From NCBI GenBank assembly GCA_937801655.1, contig CALMWC010000011.1, positions 1 to 64,000 on the forward strand: 64,000 nucleotides of DNA, written 5' to 3'. Numbering within the stretch: the first letter of the stretch is position 1; every line of letters begins with the position of its first letter. The position numbers and the translations under genes are program-made. Below are positions 48,168 through 56,710 of the stretch, piece after piece. The DNA is from an uncultured Gammaproteobacteria bacterium. GTDB lineage: Bacteria; Pseudomonadota; Gammaproteobacteria; Steroidobacterales; UBA11654. The notes under the pieces are model-generated. The model had not been told where the DNA came from. It did not search any database and saw only the letters and a list, made by a program, of their open reading frames with translations.

Positions 48168-49250
48168 TTATAGATCACAAATTAATAACTTTTTATCATC
48201 AATTGACCCCATAAATAATCTATTTTTCCATATAGTACCAACACTAGCGGTTGAGAGATCATTTCCTTCACTTAAGAAGAGTTCATCTATTTTTGGCTTA
48301 GATCCAAGGGACTCAAATTCCCAGTTAAATCGTAATACTTGAGAAGGAGCCGGAATAACCTTTTCACTTTGAAAGGATATGAAGTGTTGAATCAGTGCTA
48401 TTACTTTGGGTATAGCCGCGACAACTATATCACCCTTATCCGTGATATTAATATTGTCTGGTGAGCCACTTATTTTTATAGTTTCTAATTTATTTAACTC
48501 TCCGTTTCCAGAATCAATAGAAAAAATTGCAATTCTTTGTGCGGTTGTTTCAGAGGCAAATAAATATTCTTGATTGTTGGAAACATTGATTCCAGAAACT
48601 TGAGATAAGTTTTTTGCGGCAATGACGACTGTGTTTCCATTAAAATAAGCAATTTTAGACATGGGCCTTCCTAATTGTTCTTGGATTTTCCCAAACATTG
48701 TTTGAGCTCCCTTATCATTACCCAAATAAAACTTATCTTGAGCCACTAAGACAAGAGCGTTAGGGCTCTTAAAGGCATTATCTATAACCGTTTGTTGATA
48801 ATCGAATAAACCACTTCTTCCTTCGGAAAATAATTCAACAGTTTCATCTCCAGATTCCCTATTTTTTGGATGATTGATGACCCCTAGATGTCTTTGACCA
48901 TTTTTATCAATATACAAGCTAATACCATGCGGCCTAAGGTGATCAGGCTGCTGACTTAATGCTGGCTGCAATTCATAAGGCGTTTCATTTAAATTGATTT
49001 TTACTATTGTCCCTTGGACATCTTCTCCTTTGATTAGGGCTGCACGATCTTCTAAAGAGAGATAAGCTATGCCTCTTTCATAGTCAATTTTAATATCTTC
49101 GGCACTTCCATCCATGGGTAAAACTGAACAGAGATCAGGTGTTTTGGCTGTCAAAGTTTTAAAAACATCCATTCTATTAGCCATGTAGAGTGAGAAAATT
49201 ATAATCAGAATAAATACTGATATTATTATTTTAAGTATTCTTTTAATCAT
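48168..49250 (-). CDS. Paraoxonase/arylesterase-like beta-propeller protein
   Basis: 360 residues: one N-terminal membrane segment (about 5-24), then features of the serum paraoxonase (PON) family: SAEDIKIDYERGIAYLS, LRPHGISLYID, GVINHP, TVELFSEG, NALVLVAQDKFYLGND, GINVSNNQEYLFASETTA and PDNINITDKGDIVVAAIP. In PON proteins the Asn and Asp of such segments bind the catalytic calcium, and lactones or esters are hydrolysed. Bacterial relatives are poorly studied. It would face the periplasm. Divergent from an MFS transporter across a gap holding a tandem repeat. Confidence 0.75.
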   Translation of the reverse strand: MIKRILKIIISVFILIIIFSLYMANRMDVFKTLTAKTPDLCSVLPMDGSAEDIKIDYERGIAYLSLEDRAALIKGEDVQGTIVKINLNETPYELQPALSQQPDHLRPHGISLYIDKNGQRHLGVINHPKNRESGDETVELFSEGRSGLFDYQQTVIDNAFKSPNALVLVAQDKFYLGNDKGAQTMFGKIQEQLGRPMSKIAYFNGNTVVIAAKNLSQVSGINVSNNQEYLFASETTAQRIAIFSIDSGNGELNKLETIKISGSPDNINITDKGDIVVAAIPKVIALIQHFISFQSEKVIPAPSQVLRFNWEFESLGSKPKIDELFLSEGNDLSTASVGTIWKNRLFMGSIDDKKLLICDL

Positions 49251-49296
49251 AATGAGGTATTAATTCTTTTCTTCAGTTCCATATAAATTAATTATT

Positions 49297-49316
49297 CATG
49301 TAACAACATGTAACAA
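49297..49316 (+). repeat. Tandem direct repeat CATGTAACAA x2 in a divergent promoter region
   Basis: Two exact copies of CATGTAACAA, head to tail, one helical turn each, in the gap between the paraoxonase-like and MFS genes. An AACAAG...CTTGTT inverted pair overlaps the second copy. This could be a binding site for a regulator of either gene. No other copy was noticed in the window, though I did not search exhaustively. Confidence 0.45.
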
Positions 49317-49366
49317 GATTAAAATCTTACTTGTTATTCTCATCACTATCGAGCAATATTTATTCT

Positions 49367-50701
49367 ATGAAAATTGAATCAAAACCAGCTAATTATTCTC
49401 CTGAAGAATTTGGTATAAAGTTTGGGCCTTGGCAATTAATGCCTGATATTGAGAAGAGGCATTTATACACCTTGTTCTTTGGAGCTTTTTTTGGCATCGC
49501 AACCATGGCCTTTGTTAATGTTTTTGGGCCTTATATTTTTGATAACATACTCAATATTCCTAAATCAGAGCAGGGTAAATTAGCAGGTAATTTGACTGCA
49601 GTCCAAGAAATTGTAGTGCTTTCTGTAATTGGTTTCTGTGGCGCTCTATCCGATCGTGTTGGCAGGAGGTTGGTGTACTCTATTGGTTTTTTAATTTTAG
49701 GAGTAGGGTATTTCTTATATCCCTTAGCTTCCACTTCAACTGAACTCATAATATTTAGAACAATAGTTGCACTTGGGTGTGCTTGTAATACTGTGATGTT
49801 GCCTACTGTAGCTAACGATTACACTCATGAGGTAACTCGGGGTAAGATGATTGCGACTACCTCTATTTTTAATGGTCTGGGTCTAGTTCTTTTGATCAGT
49901 ACTTTTAGGAACCTTCCTAGTGAATTTAGCGAGATGGGTTATGACCCAGTTTGGTCAGGTATTTATACCGCTTGGGTTGTTTCTGGTTTAGTAGTTTTTG
50001 TAGCAACGGTATTATTCTTTAATCTAAAAAAAGGAGCGCCAGCTCAGGCTTCGAATAAAGAACCTTACTTTGCAACACTTAAGATTGCTTTCAAGGCAGC
50101 TAGAGATCCAAGAATTGCTCTAGCTTATACTGCAGGTGTTGTTTCAAGAGGTGATTTATCCGTTGTCAGTACTTTTTTTACTTTATGGCTTTATCAGACA
50201 GGAATCTCTCAAGGAATGTCAGGACCTGAAGCTATGAAAACAGCAGGCGGTTTTTATGTAATGGTGCAGGCATTTGCGCTTCCTGGTGCTTTTTTAATCA
50301 GTACTTTTATAGATAAAATAGATCGTGTGGTTAACCTTGCAATAGCTATGGCTGTGGCCGCAGTCGGTTATTTATATTTAGGCTATATTGATAATCCTCT
50401 GAGCAGTCAAATGTATTTTGGCGCTGCCTTACTTGGATTGGGAGAAATCTTTGCTAATTTATCTGCAATATCTCTAATTGGTAGTTCAGCACCTGCCAAA
50501 GGTCGTGGCGCTGTAATTGGAGGCTTCAGTTTTTTTGGAGCACTAGGTATATTTATTGTTGCCTTTGTTGGTGGAAGATTATTCGATTCCATCGGCCCAA
50601 CAGCTCCATTTACCATGGTGGGTATTGCTAATGCTGGTTTATTGATACTTGCTTTAGTTGTGCTATTTATAGAAAAGAAGAAAAAAGATTCTCAAATATA
50701 G
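49367..50701 (+). CDS. Major facilitator superfamily transporter
   Basis: 444 residues from ATG 49367 (an earlier in-frame TTG at 49331 is less likely). About twelve membrane helices. The loop 2-3 motif GFCGALSDRVGRRLVYSIG is the MFS signature and FIDKIDRVVNLAIAMA its repeat. Substrate unknown. A DUF1838 protein follows after nine bases in the same direction, so they likely share a transcript. Confidence 0.87.
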   Translation: MKIESKPANYSPEEFGIKFGPWQLMPDIEKRHLYTLFFGAFFGIATMAFVNVFGPYIFDNILNIPKSEQGKLAGNLTAVQEIVVLSVIGFCGALSDRVGRRLVYSIGFLILGVGYFLYPLASTSTELIIFRTIVALGCACNTVMLPTVANDYTHEVTRGKMIATTSIFNGLGLVLLISTFRNLPSEFSEMGYDPVWSGIYTAWVVSGLVVFVATVLFFNLKKGAPAQASNKEPYFATLKIAFKAARDPRIALAYTAGVVSRGDLSVVSTFFTLWLYQTGISQGMSGPEAMKTAGGFYVMVQAFALPGAFLISTFIDKIDRVVNLAIAMAVAAVGYLYLGYIDNPLSSQMYFGAALLGLGEIFANLSAISLIGSSAPAKGRGAVIGGFSFFGALGIFIVAFVGGRLFDSIGPTAPFTMVGIANAGLLILALVVLFIEKKKKDSQI

Positions 50702-50710
50702 GGGGAAAGA

Positions 50711-51706
50711 ATGAAACGAAGACAGTTTTTTAAAAATGTTGGAACGCTAGGTGCCTTCAGTGCCGGAGCAGCAGCCCTTAATCTATTTTCAGAAACAGCA
50801 AAGGCAGATTTACCTTCTGCCTATGGCAGTGCAATGGGTAAAGACTTAAAAGGGCCTTACCTAGATTTAGGTACCGGAGTAGGGAATAAGTTTGCTTACG
50901 CAAGACTCAATGGGGACTTGGATGAAACCAAACAAAAATATGGCTGGTTCAAAGGCTATATAATGGCCATTAGGCCAAACAAACCCATCCTTGATGTTTT
51001 GGGTGTTGCAGGTTTTGGAGTATCTCGATTGGAGAAACAAGCCGATGGTTCTTTTGCAAAAATTCTTAGAGAAGTTGCTTTTTATACCGATCTTCGTTCT
51101 GGTGAAATCCTTGAAGAATGGAAAAATCCTATCACTAATGAGTGGGTCAAAGTGGTTCCAATTGCCAATGATCCTTTCAATTATGTGATTGAGGATCATT
51201 TTCCTTCGCCACCAAAATTTGGAGATTTAAATCAAGAAGAGCCACCAAAGATTCCATTTATCTTGCCATGGCAACAAAGAGGAAATCGCTTGGACATGGA
51301 GATACATATCAATCTTTTTTATCCCAATGCTTTGAATCCAAAAAAATGGGTTAGAGAATCTTCAGGACCTATGGTTCCGGTATCGGAAGCCTTTGCTTAT
51401 CATGTCGACGCCAATCATATGCAGGATTCTAGTATGACTACTTTGCCATTTAATGGTACATGGAATAGAGTTACTCCTTGGCTACCTTGGATGTTAATGG
51501 GACAAACACCAGGGCATATGCTTTATTCAGCTTTTATGGGCTCAGGAGAAGATTTAGAACAAGTGCACAGTCGACAACTTCTAGACTATGTTGAGAAAAA
51601 TTATAATAAATATTTCACAGCTCCAGAAACATATGACCCTAAAACTCCCAGTCTTTCAAGCTTGGAACTTTATGCTATAGAGCAAGAGCCAATGGAAATC
51701 AAATAA
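50711..51706 (+). CDS. DUF1838 family protein with Tat-type signal
   Basis: 331 residues. MKRRQFFKNVGTLGAFSAG with AKA at about 32 is a twin-arginine-like signal peptide, so export in folded form is likely. The mature part (FPSPPKFGDLNQEEPPKIPF, TPWLPWMLMGQTPGHMLYSA, SGEDLEQVH) looks like the DUF1838 family, whose role is unknown. It follows an MFS transporter in a probable operon and precedes a TetR regulator. Confidence 0.72.
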   Translation: MKRRQFFKNVGTLGAFSAGAAALNLFSETAKADLPSAYGSAMGKDLKGPYLDLGTGVGNKFAYARLNGDLDETKQKYGWFKGYIMAIRPNKPILDVLGVAGFGVSRLEKQADGSFAKILREVAFYTDLRSGEILEEWKNPITNEWVKVVPIANDPFNYVIEDHFPSPPKFGDLNQEEPPKIPFILPWQQRGNRLDMEIHINLFYPNALNPKKWVRESSGPMVPVSEAFAYHVDANHMQDSSMTTLPFNGTWNRVTPWLPWMLMGQTPGHMLYSAFMGSGEDLEQVHSRQLLDYVEKNYNKYFTAPETYDPKTPSLSSLELYAIEQEPMEIK

Positions 51707-51803
51707 CATAATTTTATTTAAAATTATCGGAATAAAGAGACAGCTTAGACATTACTAAGGTTCTTGGTATAAGATTAGATTCAAAAGAGTAATTAAAAAA
51801 AGA

Positions 51804-52460
51804 ATGCCAAAAACAAAATTAAAAACAAAACCAAGAAAGAGACTAACACCAAGCGACCGTGAAAAAGAGATCGTAGAAGAAGCTGTCCAGTTCTTTGCTG
51901 AAGTTGGTTTTGAGGGAAAGACGAGAGATTTAGCAAAACGAATTGGCATCACACAACCTCTACTGTATCGTTATTTTCCAAATAAAGAGGATCTTATTGA
52001 GCGGGTCTATAAGGAAGTATTCCTAAATTGGATCAATCCTGAATGGTCTATAAAACTCAAGGATAGGTCTGTACCTCTGCAGCAAAGATTGATTGATTTT
52101 TATCTGTCTTATGCGACAACAGTGCATCGTTATGAGTGGATAAGGATATATTTTTTCTCAGGCTTGATGGGTAAGCCACTCAACCGAAGATACATTAGGT
52201 TAGCAGAAGATGAATTCCTTAAACCGATATGTGAAGAAATTAGAGTGGAATGTAATTTACCTGATGTTAAGAAAATACCTATTACCCCACTTGAATTGGA
52301 GAGATTATGGGTCATGCATGGTGGTTTATTCTACTATGCCGTTAGAAAGAATATTTATCATGCCAATGTATTAAATGATTTTGAGGCAATTGTAAGTACC
52401 TCGGTACAAGTGATGCTTGAAGGTGCTAAATCTATTGATATCAAGGAATTTGATTTATAA
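51804..52460 (+). CDS. TetR-family transcriptional regulator
   Basis: 218 residues. After a basic N-terminal extension comes the TetR helix-turn-helix: EEAVQFFAEVGFEGKTRDLA, KRIGITQPLLYRYFPNKEDL. The C-terminal ligand domain is not recognisable. It may control the MFS/DUF1838 genes upstream or the catabolic genes beyond. It ends 12 bases before the convergent hydrolase gene. Confidence 0.88.
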   Translation: MPKTKLKTKPRKRLTPSDREKEIVEEAVQFFAEVGFEGKTRDLAKRIGITQPLLYRYFPNKEDLIERVYKEVFLNWINPEWSIKLKDRSVPLQQRLIDFYLSYATTVHRYEWIRIYFFSGLMGKPLNRRYIRLAEDEFLKPICEEIRVECNLPDVKKIPITPLELERLWVMHGGLFYYAVRKNIYHANVLNDFEAIVSTSVQVMLEGAKSIDIKEFDL

Positions 52461-52472
52461 AAAGATCATTGC

Positions 52473-53237
52473 CTATATTTTTAAAAACGCTCTTAAGTGT
52501 TTAATAAAATCTTCTTGACGCTCTAAAGGAGAGACATGTTGTGCAGGTGAAAGCCACTCCACTTGTGTTTTTTTAATATTTTCATCCAACCAAGAAACGG
52601 CTTCTTTGAATAAAATATTATCTTCTCTACCACACATAATTAAGGTATCGCTATCAATCAAAGATGCATAGTCTTCTGTATTAGCTAAAGCAAGAGCTTC
52701 ACAGGCTAACGCATAACCTTCGTCTGACATTGAATTAATAACAGACCTACAGTATTTGATCTCAGATGAATTATGCGATAGAAAATCAGGCGTAAAAAAT
52801 GCTTCTAGGAGTTTCTCCTTCATGGTTGATACACCCTGACTCCTTGCAATACTTGCTCTTTGTGCCCAGTTTTTTTTCCATTCTTGAGAATATTTTGTTG
52901 TGGTGTCTATTAGTATTAGTTTTTCAACTACATCTGGATTATGAGCGGCTAAATGTTGTGCAACCATACCACCAATGGATAGACCCACAAAACTTGCTTT
53001 TGAAATCTTATTTCTCTTGAGTGCCTTAATGAGGTCTGAGGATAGATCTTCAATATTATATGGATATTCTGGAGGTGGATTGATTCCATGACCCGGTAAA
53101 TCATACGTCAAGGTTTGTGCCACAGTTGATAATTCTTCGATGCAAAAGTTCCATAAGTTATGATCGAGTCCTAATGAATGGATAAAAATAATTGGATGAC
53201 CTTGGCCATGAGTATAAAAATGAATTTCATTATTCAT
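52473..53237 (-). CDS. Alpha/beta hydrolase (enol-lactonase/RutD-like)
   Basis: 254 residues. Oxyanion segment FIHSLGLDHNLWN, nucleophile elbow GLSIGG (Ser87), acid Asp206 in GREDN, and His234 in AQHVSPLER form a full triad. The size and pattern match 3-oxoadipate enol-lactonase and RutD-type hydrolases. Its start overlaps the end of the dehydrogenase gene by eight bases, so it belongs to the minus-strand operon of the catabolic island. Confidence 0.85.
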   Translation of the reverse strand: MNNEIHFYTHGQGHPIIFIHSLGLDHNLWNFCIEELSTVAQTLTYDLPGHGINPPPEYPYNIEDLSSDLIKALKRNKISKASFVGLSIGGMVAQHLAAHNPDVVEKLILIDTTTKYSQEWKKNWAQRASIARSQGVSTMKEKLLEAFFTPDFLSHNSSEIKYCRSVINSMSDEGYALACEALALANTEDYASLIDSDTLIMCGREDNILFKEAVSWLDENIKKTQVEWLSPAQHVSPLERQEDFIKHLRAFLKI

Positions 53238-54132
53238 CTTTATCTGCTCCTTCTTGATCTATTTTTTTTAAGGTTTCATAAACTGCTGCTGTATCCTCTT
53301 CTTCTAGACCCATCTCTAAGGCTAATTCATAAAGCTCTTCTGTGGCAGAAAATAAAGGAGTAGAAACACTATAAAGGTCGATGAATTCTCTAATTAAAGT
53401 CATATCTTTCTTCCAAACATTCATTTTCATAGTTGCAGGTTTGTATTCTCTTTTCATCATCATGGGTGCACGGAGCTCAAATATCTTGGAGGTGCCTGCA
53501 CCAGAGGAGATCACTTCAAATATTTTATCTAGGTCAATGCCGGTTTGTTCAGCCAGTAAAATAGCCTCAGCGGAGGCTACGTTATGAATCGATACTAAAA
53601 AATTAGCTATTAGTTTAATTTTGCTGCCATTACCAAAGTCGCCTAGATAAAAGCAATCCTTAGAAAAAGAATTAAAAATTGATTCAATCTCTTTATAGCT
53701 CTGTTCATCGCCACTCGCATAAATCACAATATCAGCTCGAGAAGCTTGCTCACCAGTTCCACTAATAGGACAATCCAACAAATGAATGTTCTTAGAAATT
53801 AATTTTTCTTTGTTTTTAGACTTGCAAGCAATACCTAGAGTGCTCATCTCAATGATCGTTTTAACTGTTGTGTCTTTTAAAGAAACTAATCGATCAACTG
53901 TATCACTCAGAGATTGTTCATTTGGCAGACAAGTTATAATCACATCAGAGCTTCTAAGTAACTCTTTAAGACTCGTTGAGATTGTCAGTGGTTGTCCATT
54001 GTTTTCGATAAGTTTATTTTGATCAATATCAAAACCAATAACTTGATGATTGCTTGAAAGTAGATGCTTTGAAATTGCTGATCCAATAATGCCTAAACCA
54101 ACAACTCCAATTTGAAAAGATTTCTCTTGCAT
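53230..54132 (-). CDS. Beta-hydroxyacid dehydrogenase (3-hydroxyisobutyrate dehydrogenase family)
   Basis: 300 residues. GVVGLGIIGSAISKHL binds NAD(P), DCPISGTGEQA is the substrate loop, and GNGSKIKLIANFL has the catalytic Lys. The C-terminal all-helical part follows. The family oxidises small beta-hydroxyacids such as tartronate semialdehyde or 3-hydroxyisobutyrate. A second, different member lies at 56711-57589, so the island has two. It comes 32 bases after the flavin monooxygenase. Confidence 0.88.
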   Translation of the reverse strand: MQEKSFQIGVVGLGIIGSAISKHLLSSNHQVIGFDIDQNKLIENNGQPLTISTSLKELLRSSDVIITCLPNEQSLSDTVDRLVSLKDTTVKTIIEMSTLGIACKSKNKEKLISKNIHLLDCPISGTGEQASRADIVIYASGDEQSYKEIESIFNSFSKDCFYLGDFGNGSKIKLIANFLVSIHNVASAEAILLAEQTGIDLDKIFEVISSGAGTSKIFELRAPMMMKREYKPATMKMNVWKKDMTLIREFIDLYSVSTPLFSATEELYELALEMGLEEEDTAAVYETLKKIDQEGADKDE

Positions 54133-54164
54133 GATAATTAGCCTAACTGCTTATAGTTTCAATC

Positions 54165-55241
54165 TTATTGATTGAGCTTAGGCATAACTTCCTTTGACAT
54201 TAATTCCATAGATCTTTTTGAAAGTTCAGGTTCAACCCAATCATGAGCCGCATAAACAAGTGTACCAAAATCCCCAGTTTTTTCTTTGAACGACTCAATT
54301 TGTTCAACCACACTATCAACTGTTCCAGTTATAACTAATGAATCAAGAACATAATCGAGAGTTACATCTGAATCCGCCATATCTCTGTCATGCTTAAATA
54401 AATCAGGTCTGCCATTTCCAATAAGCTTTTTCATCATTTGTTTAAAATAAAAATGATAAGGTCCATCAGGTCCTTTGCCATATCTTTGTGCTGTTTTTTC
54501 ATCGTCAGCAACAAAAATACTTTTTGCTACTCTCCAATTTTCCGTTTTCGCTTCATAGCCTCCTAGTTCACAACCTTTCTTATACATTGGCCAATGAGAA
54601 GCTACCCATATTGGTTGTAGAAAATTCGCTGAAATTGGTGTCCATCCTCTTTGTGCAGCTAAGACGATTCCTTTTGAGAAGGGCGCTACAACTGTCACAA
54701 CTATGGGCGGATGTGGTTTTTGATAAGGGGAGACTATAATGCCTTGTCCTGTTTCTTTATCCAGATTCAACTCTGTTGAGATGTTCCAATATTTACCCTC
54801 TAGATTATATGGTGCCTCTTTATTCCAAATATCCAATATATGGTTGATTGATTCGACAAACATTTCAGTTCTATCTTTATCTAAATTACCAAATATCTCA
54901 GCATCAGATAAGAGTCCACCGGGACTGATACCAAATAGAAATCTTCCTTCCAGCATGTTATCGATCATTGCTACTTGAGCAGCTATTCCTGCTGGATGAT
55001 TGTTCGGTAGATTAACGGTACCGCTCCCAAGTTTAATATTTTTTGTGTCATTGATTAGGCTAGCAATAAATATAAGACATGAAGTTACTGGCTCAGCTTT
55101 GTCTGTGACATGTTCACCAATAAATGCTTCATCGAAACCTAACTGATCAGCCAGGATGATAGCTTCCCTATCTTCACGAAGTACTTCTGTGTAACTTCGT
55201 TCAGGAGGGTGCAAGGGCATTGTAAAAATCGATAATTTCAT
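54165..55241 (-). CDS. LLM-class flavin-dependent monooxygenase
   Basis: 358 residues, luciferase-like fold. MKLSIFTMPLHPPERSYTEV, ADQLGFDEAFIGEHV, LGSGTVNLPNNHPAGIAAQVAMIDNMLEGRFLFGISPGG and VASHWPMYKKGCELGG are typical of bacterial luciferase-like (limonene-monooxygenase-type) enzymes. They use reduced FMN and O2 to oxidise organic substrates; RutA belongs to the same superfamily. First gene of a minus-strand operon, divergent from the triple-RidA gene. No flavin reductase gene is seen nearby. Confidence 0.88.
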   Translation of the reverse strand: MKLSIFTMPLHPPERSYTEVLREDREAIILADQLGFDEAFIGEHVTDKAEPVTSCLIFIASLINDTKNIKLGSGTVNLPNNHPAGIAAQVAMIDNMLEGRFLFGISPGGLLSDAEIFGNLDKDRTEMFVESINHILDIWNKEAPYNLEGKYWNISTELNLDKETGQGIIVSPYQKPHPPIVVTVVAPFSKGIVLAAQRGWTPISANFLQPIWVASHWPMYKKGCELGGYEAKTENWRVAKSIFVADDEKTAQRYGKGPDGPYHFYFKQMMKKLIGNGRPDLFKHDRDMADSDVTLDYVLDSLVITGTVDSVVEQIESFKEKTGDFGTLVYAAHDWVEPELSKRSMELMSKEVMPKLNQ

Positions 55242-55265
55242 TATTTAAAAATTATATAAAAAGGT

Positions 55266-55289
55266 TATTTATTGATCACTTGATAAATA
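55266..55289. promoter_or_regulatory. Inverted repeat in the divergent control region of the catabolic island
   Basis: TATTTAT at 55266-55272 and ATAAATA at 55283-55289, spacer 10 (containing TGATCA). The 135-base gap 55242-55376 separates the flavin monooxygenase and triple-RidA genes and must hold both promoters. Such an AT-only repeat can arise by chance; location is its main merit. Confidence 0.35.
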
Positions 55290-55376
55290 GTATTATATCT
55301 CAGCATATATAACAATTAACATTAATTAATATTGAATGATATCTTTATAACAAGTGGAAAATATCAATGGTACTAA

Positions 55377-56696
55377 ATGACTGAAAAATTGGAAAAAACA
55401 ATCAAACCAAGAGCTATTTGGCCGGGTCTGAAAGATGGAGTTCCCAAGCCTATAATGCCATACAGTCCAGCTATTAAAGTAGGTGACTGGGTCTTTATTG
55501 CTGGTCAATTGGCCAGTGATTTTAAAACTGGTCTGCCAAGTGAAGTTATACCTAATAGTGAAAGTGGAGCTATCAGTGGTTTGGAGCTGCAATCTGATTT
55601 TATTTATAGAAATATTGAACAAACACTTCAAGCAACTGGTTGTAATATGAAAATGGATACCATGAAAACATGGGAGTGGTTTGTTTCCGAACACCCAAAT
55701 CAAAAAAGTTTCTTATCGTCTAATAATTCGCATCGCTTGGACATAAAACCTTATGAAAATTCGATGAACAGATCCTTTCAAGATTATCTGCCACCAAGAT
55801 CCTCCATAGGGATCAGTGAACTTATGTGGGTTGGGACCCAAATTGAGTTAGAGGTAATTTGTCTTGCTAGCCAAGATGAATCAATATATTTTTCTTTAGG
55901 TGGAGACCAATCAGAAAAATCTTCAATGCATACAGATGCCATTCGCAAAGGAGATTGGATTTTTACTAGCAATCAAAATGGAATGGATGAAGATGGTTTA
56001 TCCAATGATTCTATTGAATTACAAACTGAGCGCATGCTTGAAAAATTATTACAAATATCGGAAAAATCTGGCAGTAGTTTTGAACAATCAGTCAAAGCTG
56101 AAGTTTTTATAGGGGATTCTAGGGATTTCGCAGTTGTTGATAAGATATGGAAAAAATGGTTTCCTAACAATCCTCCTGCTCGATTTGTGCTCCCTCATTC
56201 GGGGATGAATCATCGTGATATAAAAGTAGAAGCTTCCCTGATGTTACTTACTGATGAGAGTCATTTAAAAAAAGAAGTTATCGAAGCTTCTGATGCTCCA
56301 AAACCATTAGGGCATGAGCCTCAAGCAATTAAAGTTGGTAATCTATTATTTTTTAGTACCCAAATGGCTTTTGATAATAATGGGAAGCTAGCGGAGGGCA
56401 TGACCAGAAATCCTGCAGCACCATGGTATGGAAGACCTGCACAGACTCAGATGAGATATATGATGGAGAATATTAATGCAATTTCTGAAGCTGCTGGCAC
56501 AACGGTTGAAAATATTGTAAGAAGAGCATGCTTTCATGATGATCTGCAATGGTTTGCTGAGTCCATAGAATCTTGGGCAAGCTATTTTCCTAATGATAAA
56601 CCTGCATCAACCACCATTGGCATGAATCATTCTCTAGGTATTGATGGAGCCAATACTTCATTGGATCTTATAGCTTTTGTGCCAGACGATGACTGA
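55377..56696 (+). CDS. Three fused RidA domains (single-chain RidA/YjgF protein)
   Basis: 439 residues, about three times a usual RidA. Domain 1 (about 26-165) has YSPAIKVGDWVFIAGQLASD and PPRSSIGISELMWVGTQIEL; domain 2 (184-291) has AIRKGDWIFTSNQ and PPARFVLPHSGMNHRDIKVE; domain 3 (314-435) has AIKVGNLLFFSTQMAFD and KPASTTIGMNH. The Arg that binds the substrate carboxylate in active RidA is present in domains 1 (Arg141) and 2 (Arg269) but is Ser411 in domain 3. RidA proteins are homotrimers with sites between subunits, so this looks like a covalent pseudo-trimer. Role unknown; RutC-type or enamine deaminase chemistry is suggested by neighbours. Confidence 0.85.
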   Translation: MTEKLEKTIKPRAIWPGLKDGVPKPIMPYSPAIKVGDWVFIAGQLASDFKTGLPSEVIPNSESGAISGLELQSDFIYRNIEQTLQATGCNMKMDTMKTWEWFVSEHPNQKSFLSSNNSHRLDIKPYENSMNRSFQDYLPPRSSIGISELMWVGTQIELEVICLASQDESIYFSLGGDQSEKSSMHTDAIRKGDWIFTSNQNGMDEDGLSNDSIELQTERMLEKLLQISEKSGSSFEQSVKAEVFIGDSRDFAVVDKIWKKWFPNNPPARFVLPHSGMNHRDIKVEASLMLLTDESHLKKEVIEASDAPKPLGHEPQAIKVGNLLFFSTQMAFDNNGKLAEGMTRNPAAPWYGRPAQTQMRYMMENINAISEAAGTTVENIVRRACFHDDLQWFAESIESWASYFPNDKPASTTIGMNHSLGIDGANTSLDLIAFVPDDD

Positions 56697-56710
56697 TAAT
56701 ATTAATCATA

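Noticed and set aside
52473..55241. A true Rut pyrimidine-degradation operon
   Set aside because: The isochorismatase-like RutB, the nitroreductase-like RutE and the flavin reductase RutF are absent, and the monooxygenase looks more like limonene-type LLM enzymes than RutA.
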